Counted from the first letter of the stretch, positions 1 to 9,601 are shown. The stretch is 64,000 nucleotides of DNA from Marinibacterium profundimaris (GCF_002210095.1 NZ_AQQR01000006.1:217573-281572); one strand, 5' to 3'. Numbers and translations are program-made. The notes: a model not told the origin generated them from the sequence alone.

Positions 1-1
1 C

Positions 2-475
2 TATTTCCAGATCTACGGCTATTATTCCGAGGTCGAGGCCACCGGCACCGATGACGTGCGCCTGACCTCGCGGGTCACGGGCACGCCCGAGGGCATCGCC
101 TATGACGGGTTCGAGGCGATCGACGGGTCGTCCTCGCCGATCCGCTACCGGGCCTGTTTCACCACCACCGCCAGCCTCGACCAGCTGAGCGAGACCTACG
201 AGATGGTCGAAGAGGCCACGCCGCGCAACGCGCCCGGCTGGTTCGAGTGTTTCGATGCCGCCGCCATCGGCGCCGAGCTGGAGGCCGGCACCGCGCTGGC
301 CTTCATGGGCGAGGAAAACATCGAATACGGGGTCGACCGGATCGTCGCGGTCACCGAAGACGGGCGCGGCTATGTCTGGCACGACCTGAACAATTGCGGC
401 GAAAAGGCCTATGACGGGACTGTCGTGGGCGATGAATGCCCGCCGCGTCCGGGCGATCAGGGCGCAGCCGACTAA
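2..475 (+). CDS. DUF6446-like protein, 3' part
   Basis: The reading frame is open from the left edge of the window, so the true start lies upstream; the GTG at 56 is only an internal codon. The visible 157 residues contain a conserved-looking YFQIYGYY stretch at the beginning, two or three cysteines (ACFTT, FECFD, NNCGE) and end with an acidic/proline tail. The sequence resembles what I recall of the DUF6446 family, a Rhodobacterales protein usually encoded between glyQ and glyS with an N-terminal membrane anchor. Function is unknown. Its position upstream of glyS fits that arrangement, with glyQ presumably just outside the window. Confidence 0.6.
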   Translation, partial: YFQIYGYYSEVEATGTDDVRLTSRVTGTPEGIAYDGFEAIDGSSSPIRYRACFTTTASLDQLSETYEMVEEATPRNAPGWFECFDAAAIGAELEAGTALAFMGEENIEYGVDRIVAVTEDGRGYVWHDLNNCGEKAYDGTVVGDECPPRPGDQGAAD

Positions 476-605
476 GCCCGGCCTGCCGCGCCCTGCCGGA
501 GAACCGGGGGCAGCCTCGGCGTCCCCGCATTCGCAGTCTTTTCACTTTTCCGGGAACCCGGCGTGGGCCGGGCGCGCTTCTCTTCCAACCAAGAGGAGAT
601 CCGCA

Positions 606-1475
606 ATGGCCGAAAGAGCCCCCGCCTGGGTTGTACCCGTCATGCGTGCCGGCTACGGCGCACGCGCTGCCACCTATCTGATTGTCGGCGTGCTCGCCTT
701 TCTGGCCGCCTGGCAGGGCGGGCAGGCCGAGGGCACCACAGACGCCATTGAACAGCTCAGGGGCTACGCCTGGGGCCTTGCGGCGATGTGGGCCATCGCA
801 CTGGGTCTGATCGCCTATGCGGCATGGCGGTTCATCGACGCCTGGATGGATCTTGAGGATTACGGCAGCAACGCCAAGGGGATCTTTGCCCGTGGCGGCC
901 TGATCGTGACGGGCGCCGTCCACGCCGCCCTGGGTGTCTCGGTCGCGGCCTCGGCCATCGGCATCGGCGGTGGCGGCGGCGGTGAGGGCGGCGGCGCGCA
1001 GAGCCTGACGCAGAAGGTGATGGCGCTGCCCTATGGTCCGCTGCTCGTCGGGCTCATCGGTGTCGGCACTCTCGGGGCCGGGGGGTATTACATCTACAAG
1101 GGCTATGCCGAGAAATACAAGGAAGACATCCGCGAGACCCCGACCACGCGCCGGCTGGATCCCGTGATGAAAGCGGGCTTTGTCGCCGAGGGCATCGTCG
1201 TCGGCATCATCGGCGCCCTGATCGTCTTTGCCGCCCTGACAACGGATCCCAGCGAGGCCGGCGGTGTCGGACAAGCGCTGCAGGAGATCCGCTCGGTGGC
1301 GTTCGGGCGCATTCTGCTGGGGGCGATCGGCCTTGGGCTGGTGGGGTTTGCCGTCGAGAACCTCGTCGAGGCGATTTATCGCATCATCCCGCGCCGTGCC
1401 GGCGATGACGTGATGTCGATGGCCCACCGCGCCAAGCTGAAGGCCGAGGGCAAGCTGCACGAGGCCACTGCCTGA
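606..1475 (+). CDS. DUF1206 family integral membrane protein
   Basis: A 289-residue protein with six predicted hydrophobic segments arranged as three pairs, each pair beginning with a short amphipathic stretch (around residues 10-35, 55-80, 95-120, 140-160, 185-210, 235-255). This internal threefold layout is typical of the DUF1206 family of inner-membrane proteins, whose function is not known. A glycine-rich loop (GIGGGGGGEGGG) lies near the middle. The ATG at 606 is chosen because it follows an AGGAGA ribosome site at 593-598; the frame extends upstream but without another good start. The gene sits between the DUF6446-like gene and glyS and is followed by its own terminator, so it is probably transcribed separately from glyS. 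Confidence 0.85.
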   Translation: MAERAPAWVVPVMRAGYGARAATYLIVGVLAFLAAWQGGQAEGTTDAIEQLRGYAWGLAAMWAIALGLIAYAAWRFIDAWMDLEDYGSNAKGIFARGGLIVTGAVHAALGVSVAASAIGIGGGGGGEGGGAQSLTQKVMALPYGPLLVGLIGVGTLGAGGYYIYKGYAEKYKEDIRETPTTRRLDPVMKAGFVAEGIVVGIIGALIVFAALTTDPSEAGGVGQALQEIRSVAFGRILLGAIGLGLVGFAVENLVEAIYRIIPRRAGDDVMSMAHRAKLKAEGKLHEATA

Positions 1476-1545
1476 AACGGCGGCCCATGGCGAACCAGAC
1501 AACGACCGATCCGGCGGGGCCCTCCTCCGGATCGGTCCAACAGTG

Positions 1546-1569
1546 AAGCCGGGGTGCGCCCCGGCTTTT
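1546..1569 (+). terminator. Rho-independent terminator after the DUF1206 gene
   Basis: A nine-base stem AAGCCGGGG / CCCCGGCTT closes a four-base loop and runs into TTTT. It lies 70 bases after the DUF1206 stop and ahead of glyS. Confidence 0.85.
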
Positions 1570-1684
1570 GCCGCTCATGGGGACTTCCGTCCCGCCGACG
1601 CGGCCGCGCGCCCTTATCCGCTTGCTGCCATCGCCCCGGGCCGGTAATCACGCCCCGACCACGCGGCAAGGGAAGACGAACGCG

Positions 1685-3943
1685 ATGCCCGACCTCCTGA
1701 TCGAACTCTTCTCCGAGGAAATCCCCGCCCGCATGCAGGCGCGTGCGGCGGAAGAGCTGAAGAAACGCGTGACCGATGGCGTCGTCGAGGCCGGCCTGAC
1801 CTACGCCGGCGCTGCCGCCTACGTGACGCCCCGGCGTCTAACGCTGACGGTCAGCGGGCTGACCGCCGAGAGCCCCACGCTGCGCGAGGAACGCAAGGGC
1901 CCCAAGGTCGGCGCGCCCGACAAGGCGGTCGAGGGCTTCTTGCGCGGCGCCGGCATCACCCGCGATCAGCTGGAAGAGCGCGACACGCCCAAGGGCGCCG
2001 TCTATTTCGCAACGATCGAGAAACCCGGCCGCACGGCGGAGGTCATCGTCGCCGAGGTAATGGAAGACACGATCCGCAACTTCCCCTGGCCGAAATCCAT
2101 GCGCTGGGGCGCGGGCACGCTGCGCTGGGTGCGGCCGCTGCATTCGATCCTGTGCATCCTGTCCGACGAGGCCGGGGCGCGCGTTGTCGACATGGAAGTC
2201 GAGGGCATCCGCGCGGGCGATACGACCGAAGGCCACCGCTTTCTGGCGCCGGGGCGGTTTTCCGTCACCTCCTTCGAGGATTACGAGGCGCAGCTGAAGC
2301 GCCGGTCGGTCATCCTGAACGCCGAGGAACGGGCCGAAACGATCTGGCACGACGCCACCAACATGGCCTTTGCCAACGGGCTGGAGGTCATCGAGGACAA
2401 GGGGTTGCTGGCCGAAGTTGCAGGCCTGGTCGAATTCCCCGTGGTGCTGATGGGCGAGATCGGCGAGGATTTCCTCGATCTGCCGCCGGAAGTGCTGCAG
2501 ACCTCGATGAAAGAACACCAGAAATTCTTCTCGGTCCGCAATCCGCGGTCGGGGCGGATCGAACGTTTTGTCACCGTGGCCAACCGGACCACGGCGGATC
2601 ATGGCGCGACGATCCTGGCCGGCAACCAGAAGGTTCTGTCGGCGCGGCTGTCGGATGCGAAATTCTTCTGGGAGAACGATTTGCGCGTCGCGAAGGAGGA
2701 CATCACCTCCTGGACGCAGGCGCTTGAGAACGTGACCTTCCACAACAAGATGGGCAGCCAGGGCGACCGCGTGCGCCGCATCGCCTCGCTGGCGGCCGAG
2801 CTGGCGCCGGTCGCGGGCGCCGAAGCGGACGTCGCGAGGGAGGCGGCGGAACTGGCCAAGGCGGATCTCTCGTCCGAGATGGTCTATGAATTCCCCGAGC
2901 TGCAGGGGCTTATGGGCCGCTATTACATCGCCGCCGCAGGACGCAGCGAGGCGGTCGCGGCCGCGGCAGAAGAGCATTATTCTCCCCTTGGCCCCTCGGA
3001 CGACGTGCCCACCGCGCCGGTCTCTGTCACGGTGGCACTGGCCGACAAGCTGGACATGCTCACCGGGTTCTGGGCGATCGACGAAAAACCCACCGGTTCC
3101 AAGGACCCCTTCGCCCTGCGTCGCGCAGCACTTGGGGTGATCCGGCTGATCCTGGAAAACGACCTGCGGCTGCCGCTGCGCGAGGCCAATGCGCGGGCCT
3201 TCTTCCCCCATGCGCTTCGCCGCGACAGCGCCAGCGACGAGACTCTGGCCGAAAAGCGTGCCGAATATGCCGGGATCACCGGCACCTCTGCCGAAGAGTT
3301 GGCAGAGCTGTCGGGCGAGGCGATGGTCTCGATGATCGCGCAGCGCGGGCTTTTCGGGACGCTCTGGGACACGATCAGCGACCGGAATTCGTCCTTCCAC
3401 GAGGATGCCGCCACGCTCGAGGACCTGCTGGGCTTCATCCACGACCGCCTGAAGGTGGTGCTGCGCGACGAGGGCATCCGCCACGACATCATCGACGCCT
3501 GTATCGCGATGCCGGGCTCGGACGACCTGACGCTTCTGGTCAAACGCGCGCGGGCGCTGGACGTGATCCTGAAGACCGAGGATGGCGAGAACCTGCTGCA
3601 GGGTTTCAAGCGTGCCAACAACATCCTCACCCAGGCCGAGGAGAAGGACGGGGTCGAATATTCCTTCGGCGCCGACCCGCGCTTTGCCGACGATCCAGCG
3701 GAAACCGCGCTGTTTTCGGCGCTGGATGCGGCCGAGGCTGCGATCAAGCCGGCGCTGGAGGCCGAGGATTTTGCCGCCGCCATGTCCGCCATGGCGGCCC
3801 TGCGCGCCCCGGTCGATGCCTTTTTCGAGGCGGTTCAGGTGAATACCGACAACCAGACCGTGCGCCGCAACCGTCTGAACCTGCTCAGCCGGATCCGCAC
3901 CGTGTGCATCTCTGTGGCGGATCTCACGCGTATCGAGAGCTGA
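1685..3943 (+). CDS. glyS: glycyl-tRNA synthetase beta subunit
   Basis: Beta subunit of the tetrameric (alpha2 beta2) glycyl-tRNA synthetase, a cytoplasmic enzyme that charges tRNA-Gly with glycine. The 752-residue product begins MPDLLIELFSEEIPARMQ, the hallmark start of GlyS, and carries the family's PRRLTL, KEHQKFF and KMGSQGDR segments followed by an HD-like helical region and a C-terminal anticodon-binding domain. It is somewhat longer than the E. coli protein, as is usual for alphaproteobacteria. The ATG at 1685 follows a GGAAGACGAAC ribosome site; the open frame upstream has no family similarity. The alpha subunit gene (glyQ) is not in the window and presumably lies to the left. Confidence 0.97.
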   Translation: MPDLLIELFSEEIPARMQARAAEELKKRVTDGVVEAGLTYAGAAAYVTPRRLTLTVSGLTAESPTLREERKGPKVGAPDKAVEGFLRGAGITRDQLEERDTPKGAVYFATIEKPGRTAEVIVAEVMEDTIRNFPWPKSMRWGAGTLRWVRPLHSILCILSDEAGARVVDMEVEGIRAGDTTEGHRFLAPGRFSVTSFEDYEAQLKRRSVILNAEERAETIWHDATNMAFANGLEVIEDKGLLAEVAGLVEFPVVLMGEIGEDFLDLPPEVLQTSMKEHQKFFSVRNPRSGRIERFVTVANRTTADHGATILAGNQKVLSARLSDAKFFWENDLRVAKEDITSWTQALENVTFHNKMGSQGDRVRRIASLAAELAPVAGAEADVAREAAELAKADLSSEMVYEFPELQGLMGRYYIAAAGRSEAVAAAAEEHYSPLGPSDDVPTAPVSVTVALADKLDMLTGFWAIDEKPTGSKDPFALRRAALGVIRLILENDLRLPLREANARAFFPHALRRDSASDETLAEKRAEYAGITGTSAEELAELSGEAMVSMIAQRGLFGTLWDTISDRNSSFHEDAATLEDLLGFIHDRLKVVLRDEGIRHDIIDACIAMPGSDDLTLLVKRARALDVILKTEDGENLLQGFKRANNILTQAEEKDGVEYSFGADPRFADDPAETALFSALDAAEAAIKPALEAEDFAAAMSAMAALRAPVDAFFEAVQVNTDNQTVRRNRLNLLSRIRTVCISVADLTRIES

Positions 3944-4018
3944 TCGGGCGTCCCGACCAATGGCGCCCTTGCGCGAGACGCGCGGGGGCGTATCTTGCCT
4001 GCCGAAGTGGATTCCGCA

Positions 4019-6574
4019 GTGCAGAATAATCCCGACACCACCCTTGTCACGCCCGACGCCCCGATCAAGATCCAGACCCACGGCGGGCGGGCCAAGTGCC
4101 TTCAGCGGCTGGTCCGGCTGGATCTGCCGGTGCCGCGCACGCTTGCCCTGTCGTTTTCGGCCGTGCATCGCATCGCCCAGGGGCATCTGCCCGACATCGA
4201 CCGCATCGTCGGCGTCTTCGACGCCAACCTGCTGCTCTGCGTGCGGCCCTCGTCCGAGGATCCCGACTGGGGGGGGCCCGGCGCCATCCTGAACATCGGC
4301 ATGAACGCCACCCGCCATGCCGCGCTGTGCAAGCGGCTGGGCAAACCGGCGGCCGATGCGCTCTATGTGCGTTTCATGCAGGCCTATGCCGCCAATGTCG
4401 CCCGGCTGGACCCGGATGTCTTCGACGAGGTCGACCCCAACCAGGAAGGCGCGCTGGAGAAATTCCACGACGCTTATGAACAGGAGGCGGACGAGCCCTT
4501 TCCGCAGGATCCGGGCCAACAGCTGGCCGCCGTGCTGAAATCCATGGCCCGCGCCTGGGAGGGTACCTCGGCCCGGCTGCTGCGCCAGGCCAAGGGCGCG
4601 CCGGCGGATGCCGGGCTGGGCCTTGTCGTGCAGGAGATGATCCCGGGGCTGGGGCAGGGCGAATGCGGCTCGGGCGTGCTGCAGCTGATCGATCCGGTGA
4701 CGGGCGCGCCGCAGGTCACGGGGCGCTACCTGAGCCAGAGCCAGGGCCGCGATGCGCTGGGGGCGGGGCGCCAGTCGATCTACCTGCAGAAGGATCCGCG
4801 CGGGCCATCGCTTGAAGATCTGGCGCCGGCCGCCTTTGCCGCGTTGCAGGAGGATGCCGCGCTGATGCGCGTGCGCCTGCGCGAAGAGATGCAGGTCGAA
4901 TTCGTGATCGAGAACGGGCGGGTGCATATCCTGGACGGTGTCCGGGTGCCTCGGTCTTCGCGGGCGGCGGTGCGGATCGCCGTGCAGCTGGCGCTGGACG
5001 GGATCATCACACGGCAGGAGGCGGTGATGCGCGTGGAGCCCCGCGCGCTGAACGAATTGCTGCACCGCCAGGTGGATCCGCGCGCGACGCGCGACGTGAT
5101 CGGCACCGGCATCGCCGCAAGCCCCGGCGCCGCCACGGGCCGCGCCGTGTTCACTGGGGCCGAGGCGCAGGCCAGTGCCGCGCGGCGCGAGCCCTGCGTG
5201 CTGATCCGGCGCGAAACCGTGCCGGAAGACGTGCGCGGCATGCATGCCGCCGCCGCCGTGCTGACCGAGAAGGGCGGGATGACCAGCCATGCGGCGGTGA
5301 TAGGCCGTGGCCTGGGCCTGCCCTGTATCGTCGGCGCTTCCGGTGTCCGCTTCAACATGTCGCGCGAACAGCTGGTCACGCCCGATGGCCGCGTCTTTCG
5401 CACCGGCGACATCATCACGATCGACGGCACCTCGGGCCAGATCCTGGCGGGCGAGCCGGAAATGCTGGAGCCGGCGCTGGACGAGGCGTTCCAGACGCTG
5501 ATGTCCTGGGCCGACGAGGCGCGCGACATCGGCATCCGCGCCAATGCCGACACGCCCGAAGACGCCCAGACCGCGCGCAATTTCGACGCCCAGGGCATCG
5601 GCCTTTGCCGGACCGAACACATGTTCTTCGAGCCCGCGCGACTTCTGGTCATGCGCGAGATGATCTTTGCCGAAACCTCGGCCGACCGCGCCTCGGTGCT
5701 TGAACGGCTCCTGCCCATGCAGCGCGCCGATTTCATCCAGCTCTTCCGCATCATGGAAGGCCAGCCGGTCTGTATCCGCCTGTTCGACCCGCCGCTGCAC
5801 GAATTCCTGCCGACCACGCGCACGGGCCAGCGGGACCTTGCCGAGGCGCTGGATATTCCGCTGTCGGACGTGGTCCGCCGGGCCGAGGAGATGAGCGAGT
5901 ACAACCCGATGCTGGGCATGCGCGGGGTGCGTCTTGGCGTCACTGTACCTGAAATCTATGACATGCAGGCGCGCGCCATTTTCGAGGCCACGATCGAGGC
6001 CAGCCGCGAGGGTGCGCCGGTCGAGCCCGAGATCATGATCCCGCTGGTCAGCGCCCGCCGCGAGGTCGAGTTGGTCAAGTCGCGCATCGATGCGGTGGCC
6101 GCCGCCGTGCGGGCCGAGAAGGGGCGCGACTTCGTCTACCAGCTGGGTGTCATGGTCGAGACACCGCGCGCCGCGCTGCGCGCCGGCGAGATCGCGCAGC
6201 ATGTCTCGTTCCTCAGTTTCGGCACCAACGACCTGACCCAGATGACCTATGGCCTGTCGCGCGACGATGCCGGGCGCTTCATGTCGGCCTATGTGCAGAA
6301 GGGCGTCTTTCCCGAAGATCCGTTCCACGTTCTGGATATCGATGGTGTGGGCGAATTGCTGAAACTGGGCGCCGAACGGGGGCGCGCGGCGCACCCGGGC
6401 GTCACGCTTGGAATCTGCGGTGAGCACGGGGGGAATCCCGAATCGATTTCCTTCTGCCGCGAGGCCGGATTCGACTATGTCTCCTGCTCGCCGTTCCGGG
6501 TTCCGGTGGCCCGCCTGGCGGCCGCCCAACTGGCAATTTCGCACCAGATTGGCCAGAAAACCGTCGCAAAATAA
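4019..6574 (+). CDS. PPDK-like PEP-utilising enzyme with degenerate ATP-binding half
   Basis: Related to pyruvate phosphate dikinase, which interconverts pyruvate and phosphoenolpyruvate through a phosphohistidine. The C-terminal two-thirds is intact: the swivelling phosphohistidine domain has EKGGMTSHAAVIGRG with His424 and the PEP-binding TIM barrel has SFGTNDLTQMTYGLSRDD and GICGEHGG with Cys800. The N-terminal ATP-grasp half is clearly diverged: the family's TRNP segment reads LIDP and the LQTR segment at the end of the nucleotide site reads LDGV, so the glutamine and arginine that contact ATP are missing. Length 851 residues, close to full PPDK. GTG at 4019 is preferred because homologues begin with an MQN-like start; TTG at 3995 is possible. 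Directly follows glyS by about 75 bases. True PPDK activity should not be assumed. Confidence 0.85.
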   Translation: MQNNPDTTLVTPDAPIKIQTHGGRAKCLQRLVRLDLPVPRTLALSFSAVHRIAQGHLPDIDRIVGVFDANLLLCVRPSSEDPDWGGPGAILNIGMNATRHAALCKRLGKPAADALYVRFMQAYAANVARLDPDVFDEVDPNQEGALEKFHDAYEQEADEPFPQDPGQQLAAVLKSMARAWEGTSARLLRQAKGAPADAGLGLVVQEMIPGLGQGECGSGVLQLIDPVTGAPQVTGRYLSQSQGRDALGAGRQSIYLQKDPRGPSLEDLAPAAFAALQEDAALMRVRLREEMQVEFVIENGRVHILDGVRVPRSSRAAVRIAVQLALDGIITRQEAVMRVEPRALNELLHRQVDPRATRDVIGTGIAASPGAATGRAVFTGAEAQASAARREPCVLIRRETVPEDVRGMHAAAAVLTEKGGMTSHAAVIGRGLGLPCIVGASGVRFNMSREQLVTPDGRVFRTGDIITIDGTSGQILAGEPEMLEPALDEAFQTLMSWADEARDIGIRANADTPEDAQTARNFDAQGIGLCRTEHMFFEPARLLVMREMIFAETSADRASVLERLLPMQRADFIQLFRIMEGQPVCIRLFDPPLHEFLPTTRTGQRDLAEALDIPLSDVVRRAEEMSEYNPMLGMRGVRLGVTVPEIYDMQARAIFEATIEASREGAPVEPEIMIPLVSARREVELVKSRIDAVAAAVRAEKGRDFVYQLGVMVETPRAALRAGEIAQHVSFLSFGTNDLTQMTYGLSRDDAGRFMSAYVQKGVFPEDPFHVLDIDGVGELLKLGAERGRAAHPGVTLGICGEHGGNPESISFCREAGFDYVSCSPFRVPVARLAAAQLAISHQIGQKTVAK

Positions 6575-6751
6575 CATCATCTAGACGTCAACCCGCAAGG
6601 CCGTTTTTTGGTAAAACCGGCGGATAGTTTCTCATTTCGCCATGAATTTGGGCGAAACTGGACGTATCCGAACCTTTCGGTTATGTGTCCCGGGGTTTCC
6701 GCCATGGGGGTGGGGAAACACGCTGCCAAGTTTGCAAGATACGAGGTCACC

Positions 6752-7429
6752 ATGTTGAGAGCCGTTCGCGTGCTCGCATGCATCCTGGGTTTGAGCCCAG
6801 TCGTCGCCTTTGCGGCCGATGCTGAATTGAAAGCCCTGATGAACCAGGAGCGCACCCGCCTCATGGCGCTGCCCACGGGCCATGTCGCCGGGCTGGTCTC
6901 CGCTCCTGGCGGCGGAGCTGCAACCGCCAAGGGCCGCGCCGCGCGCAACGGATTGTCCGACGTTCAGTCCGTCGAATTCTCGCGCAACTGGGTCGATGCG
7001 CTGCCCGAAGCCGACGGCGGCAAGGACTGGGCCTGCCTGTCCGAGGCGCTGTATTTCGAGGCCCGCGGCGAGACCGTGAAGGGCCAGTTCGCGGTGGCCG
7101 AGGTGATCCTGAACCGCGTCGAGAGCGGCCGCTTTCCGAACAGCGTCTGCGGCGTCATCCACCAGGGCACGGGCAAGCGCTACCAATGCCAGTTCACCTA
7201 TACCTGCGATGGCCGGGCCGAGCATATCGCCGAACCCGCCGCCTATGACCGGGTCGCCAAGGTCGCGCGGCTGATCCTCGACGGCAAGAGCCAGGCGCTG
7301 ACCGATGGCGCAACGCATTATCACACGACAAACGTGAATCCGCGCTGGGCGCGCGTCTACAAGCGCACCGCGAAGATCGGCGTTCACCTGTTCTACCGCG
7401 ACAACTACCGGACCGCCGACAACAGCTGA
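6752..7429 (+). CDS. SleB-type cell wall hydrolase, exported
   Basis: A 225-residue protein with an N-terminal signal peptide (hydrophobic segment around residues 4-20, likely cleavage after AFA) followed by a linker and a C-terminal hydrolase domain of the SleB/CwlJ type (Hydrolase_2). The domain starts near residue 95 with CLSEALYFEARGE, holding the presumed catalytic glutamate, and continues with VAEVILNRV, GVIHQG and CQFTYTCDG. It most likely cleaves peptidoglycan in the periplasm. ATG at 6752 is chosen for the GAGGT ribosome site at 6743 and because it begins the signal peptide. The 177 bases upstream hold an inverted repeat TTTCGCC...GGCGAAA (6635-6657) that could be an operator or mRNA hairpin. 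Confidence 0.9.
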   Translation: MLRAVRVLACILGLSPVVAFAADAELKALMNQERTRLMALPTGHVAGLVSAPGGGAATAKGRAARNGLSDVQSVEFSRNWVDALPEADGGKDWACLSEALYFEARGETVKGQFAVAEVILNRVESGRFPNSVCGVIHQGTGKRYQCQFTYTCDGRAEHIAEPAAYDRVAKVARLILDGKSQALTDGATHYHTTNVNPRWARVYKRTAKIGVHLFYRDNYRTADNS

Positions 7430-7568
7430 GGCTGGGCGTGGCGCCGCGAGGAAACCGCCGGCCGGCTGGAATTTGCCGGTCAGCGCTTCCCCCGAAGGGG
7501 CGTCCCTGTTAACTGATCTCAACCCGCGCCGGGGCCCGGCGCGGGTCTCGCTTTACCTGCAGGATCGC

Positions 7569-8498
7569 ATGAGCTCAGACATCCATCTCGCCTTCGCCTC
7601 GCTTGCGGAACGCGCAGCGGCCTCTGCCACGGACGGCCCGGCCGACCGGATTTCGGTCCGCGACCATGTTGTCGAGGTCGAGATCGGCGCCTTTCAGGCC
7701 GAACGCGGCGCCACCCAGAGGGTGCGCTTCAACGTGGTGGTCGAAGTCGAACCGGTCACCGTTGCCGTGGATGACGACGTGGATCGCATCCTGTCCTACG
7801 ACCGCATCACCGAGGCAATCGACGAGAGCCTCGCCGAAGAGCGGCTGAACCTTCTCGAAACCCTGGCCGAACGGGTGGCCGAACGGGTGCTGGCCGCGCC
7901 GCGCGCCGCCCGGGTCTTTGTCCGGATCGAAAAGCTCGACCGCGGGCCCGGCGCCCTGGGCGTCGAGATCGTGCGCGACCGCAGCTGGCATCCGGGCGAG
8001 GCGCGGGCCGAGGGGCGGCCGCAACCGCGGCTGGTCTACCTCTCGGACGCTGCCATCGCCGCGCCGCACCTGCCGCACTGGATCGACACGCTGCAGGCGC
8101 AGGGGCGGCCGGTGATCTTCTGCGTCGGCGCGGGCGCGGGGCCGGTGCCGCAGACCGGTCACCGCATGACCCAGCGCCGGATCGACCTGCTGGCGATCGA
8201 ACAATCCGCCTGGCGGCTCGCCGCGCGCGATGACCGCTGCGTCGTCGTCTCGACCCGGACAGAGCTCGACTGGGCCATGCGCCACGGCCAGATCTGCGTC
8301 TGGGCGCCGTCCAAGATTGTGCTGGACACGGTGAACGGACCGCCTGTCGCGGCCGGGGACACGGTGGCGCTGGCCGTCTGGTTCGCCGAGCTGGTCGAGG
8401 CCGAGGACCTTCTGGTGGTCGCGGCCGACCTGCCCGAGGGCGAAGACGCCGGCGTCCGCCTGCACGCCATGTCGGCCGAGGAACGCGATATTCCATGA
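7569..8498 (+). CDS. folB: dihydroneopterin aldolase fused to an amino-acid-kinase-like domain
   Basis: The first part (residues about 25-140) is a FolB-type dihydroneopterin aldolase, which splits dihydroneopterin to 6-hydroxymethyl-dihydropterin in folate synthesis: it has VEIGAFQAERG, VDRILSYDRI and NLLETLAERVAERVL. Instead of ending near 120 residues, the protein continues for another 170. That half (PRLVYLSDAAI to the end) shows a pattern, WAPSKIVLDTVNGPP then AAGDTVALAVWFAE then DLLVVAADLP, that looks like the nucleotide-binding end of the amino acid kinase fold; this is inference. The gene overlaps folP by ATGA, so the two are translationally coupled in a folB-folP-glmM cluster. ATG at 7569 begins the family similarity. 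Confidence 0.88.
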   Translation: MSSDIHLAFASLAERAAASATDGPADRISVRDHVVEVEIGAFQAERGATQRVRFNVVVEVEPVTVAVDDDVDRILSYDRITEAIDESLAEERLNLLETLAERVAERVLAAPRAARVFVRIEKLDRGPGALGVEIVRDRSWHPGEARAEGRPQPRLVYLSDAAIAAPHLPHWIDTLQAQGRPVIFCVGAGAGPVPQTGHRMTQRRIDLLAIEQSAWRLAARDDRCVVVSTRTELDWAMRHGQICVWAPSKIVLDTVNGPPVAAGDTVALAVWFAELVEAEDLLVVAADLPEGEDAGVRLHAMSAEERDIP

Positions 8499-9505
8499 CA
8501 GACCTACTGTACCGGCCGATCGTCCGGGCCGACGGGCCCCGGTCCGAGGATGCCTTGCCCCTTGCCGGGGGGCCTTTCTGGTTCTCCGAAGCGCTCTGTC
8601 TGCCGCGCCACGGTGCGCCAAGCCGCATCGCGGCCCGGGACCTGCCCGAGGCGACGCGCGACCGCCTCTCCGGGCCCCGCGCGCCCGTGGCCGGGCTGAC
8701 GATGGATCGGCCCCAGATCATGGGCATCCTGAACGTCACACCTGACAGTTTCTCGGACGGCGGGGCGCATTTCGACCCCACAACTGCCATCTCGACGGTA
8801 GGAGCGATGCTGGAGGCCGGCGCCACGCTGATCGACATCGGCGGGGAGTCCACGCGGCCCGGCGCGGTGCTGGTCCCGGCCGAGGAAGAGGCCGCGCGGA
8901 TCCTGCCCGTGATCGAAGGATTGCAACAGGTTACAGGCGCCGTGATCTCTGTCGACACCCGAAAGGCCGCCGTGGCGCGGCCGGCGCTGGCGGCCGGGGC
9001 GCACCTGATCAACGATGTCTCGGGCTTTGCCTTCGATCCCGATCTCGCGCCGCTCTGCGCCGAGACGGGCGTGCCGGTCTGTGTCATGCACAGCCAGGGC
9101 GATCCGGAAACGATGCAGAACAATCCCAGCTATGACAGCGTCTTGCACGATGTCTTTGACGCGCTGGACGAACGGATCCGCCTGCTGGAAGCCGCCGGTA
9201 TCCCGCGGTCGCGCATCATCGCCGATCCGGGGATCGGCTTCGGCAAGACGCTGGAGCACAACGTGGCGCTGTTGCGCGATATCTCGGTCTTTCACGGGCT
9301 GGGCTGCGCCATCCTTCTGGGCGTGTCGCGCAAGGGCTTCATCGGCCGGATTGGCAAGGAACCGCGTGCCGATGCGCGGGCGCCGGGCTCGATCGCCGTT
9401 GGGCTTGCCGCATTGGGCCAGGGTGTGCACATTCTCAGGGTACATGACGTGGCCGAGACGGCCCAGGCGGTGCGGCTCTGGCAGGCCGTCCAACACCCCG
9501 CCTGA
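8495..9505 (+). CDS. folP: dihydropteroate synthase
   Basis: Condenses 6-hydroxymethyl-dihydropterin diphosphate with p-aminobenzoate to dihydropteroate; the sulfonamide target. The TIM-barrel signatures are present: IMGILNVTPDSFSDGG at about residues 74-89, DIGGESTRPG, NDVSGF, and near the C terminus GVSRKGFIG with the conserved lysine. The 336-residue product carries an extra 70-residue N-terminal extension before the barrel, common in Rhodobacteraceae. Its ATG overlaps the folB stop (ATGA). The product of the preceding gene feeds the same pathway, needing only FolK between them. Confidence 0.95.
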   Translation: MTDLLYRPIVRADGPRSEDALPLAGGPFWFSEALCLPRHGAPSRIAARDLPEATRDRLSGPRAPVAGLTMDRPQIMGILNVTPDSFSDGGAHFDPTTAISTVGAMLEAGATLIDIGGESTRPGAVLVPAEEEAARILPVIEGLQQVTGAVISVDTRKAAVARPALAAGAHLINDVSGFAFDPDLAPLCAETGVPVCVMHSQGDPETMQNNPSYDSVLHDVFDALDERIRLLEAAGIPRSRIIADPGIGFGKTLEHNVALLRDISVFHGLGCAILLGVSRKGFIGRIGKEPRADARAPGSIAVGLAALGQGVHILRVHDVAETAQAVRLWQAVQHPA

Positions 9506-9601
9506 TCCCGTCGGAGAACCGCGAAAACAGCAGGCCGGGCGCCGGAACCCTCCGCGCCGGGCGTGCATAACGGGCGACAGACCAAGGGGCGCAGGAGCAG
9601 C

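Noticed and set aside
1838..6580. A 1580-codon open frame on the minus strand opposite glyS and the PPDK-like gene
   Set aside because: It is antisense to two clearly conserved genes, is rich in Arg, Gly, His and Asp as expected from high-GC antisense frames, and has no recognisable domain.
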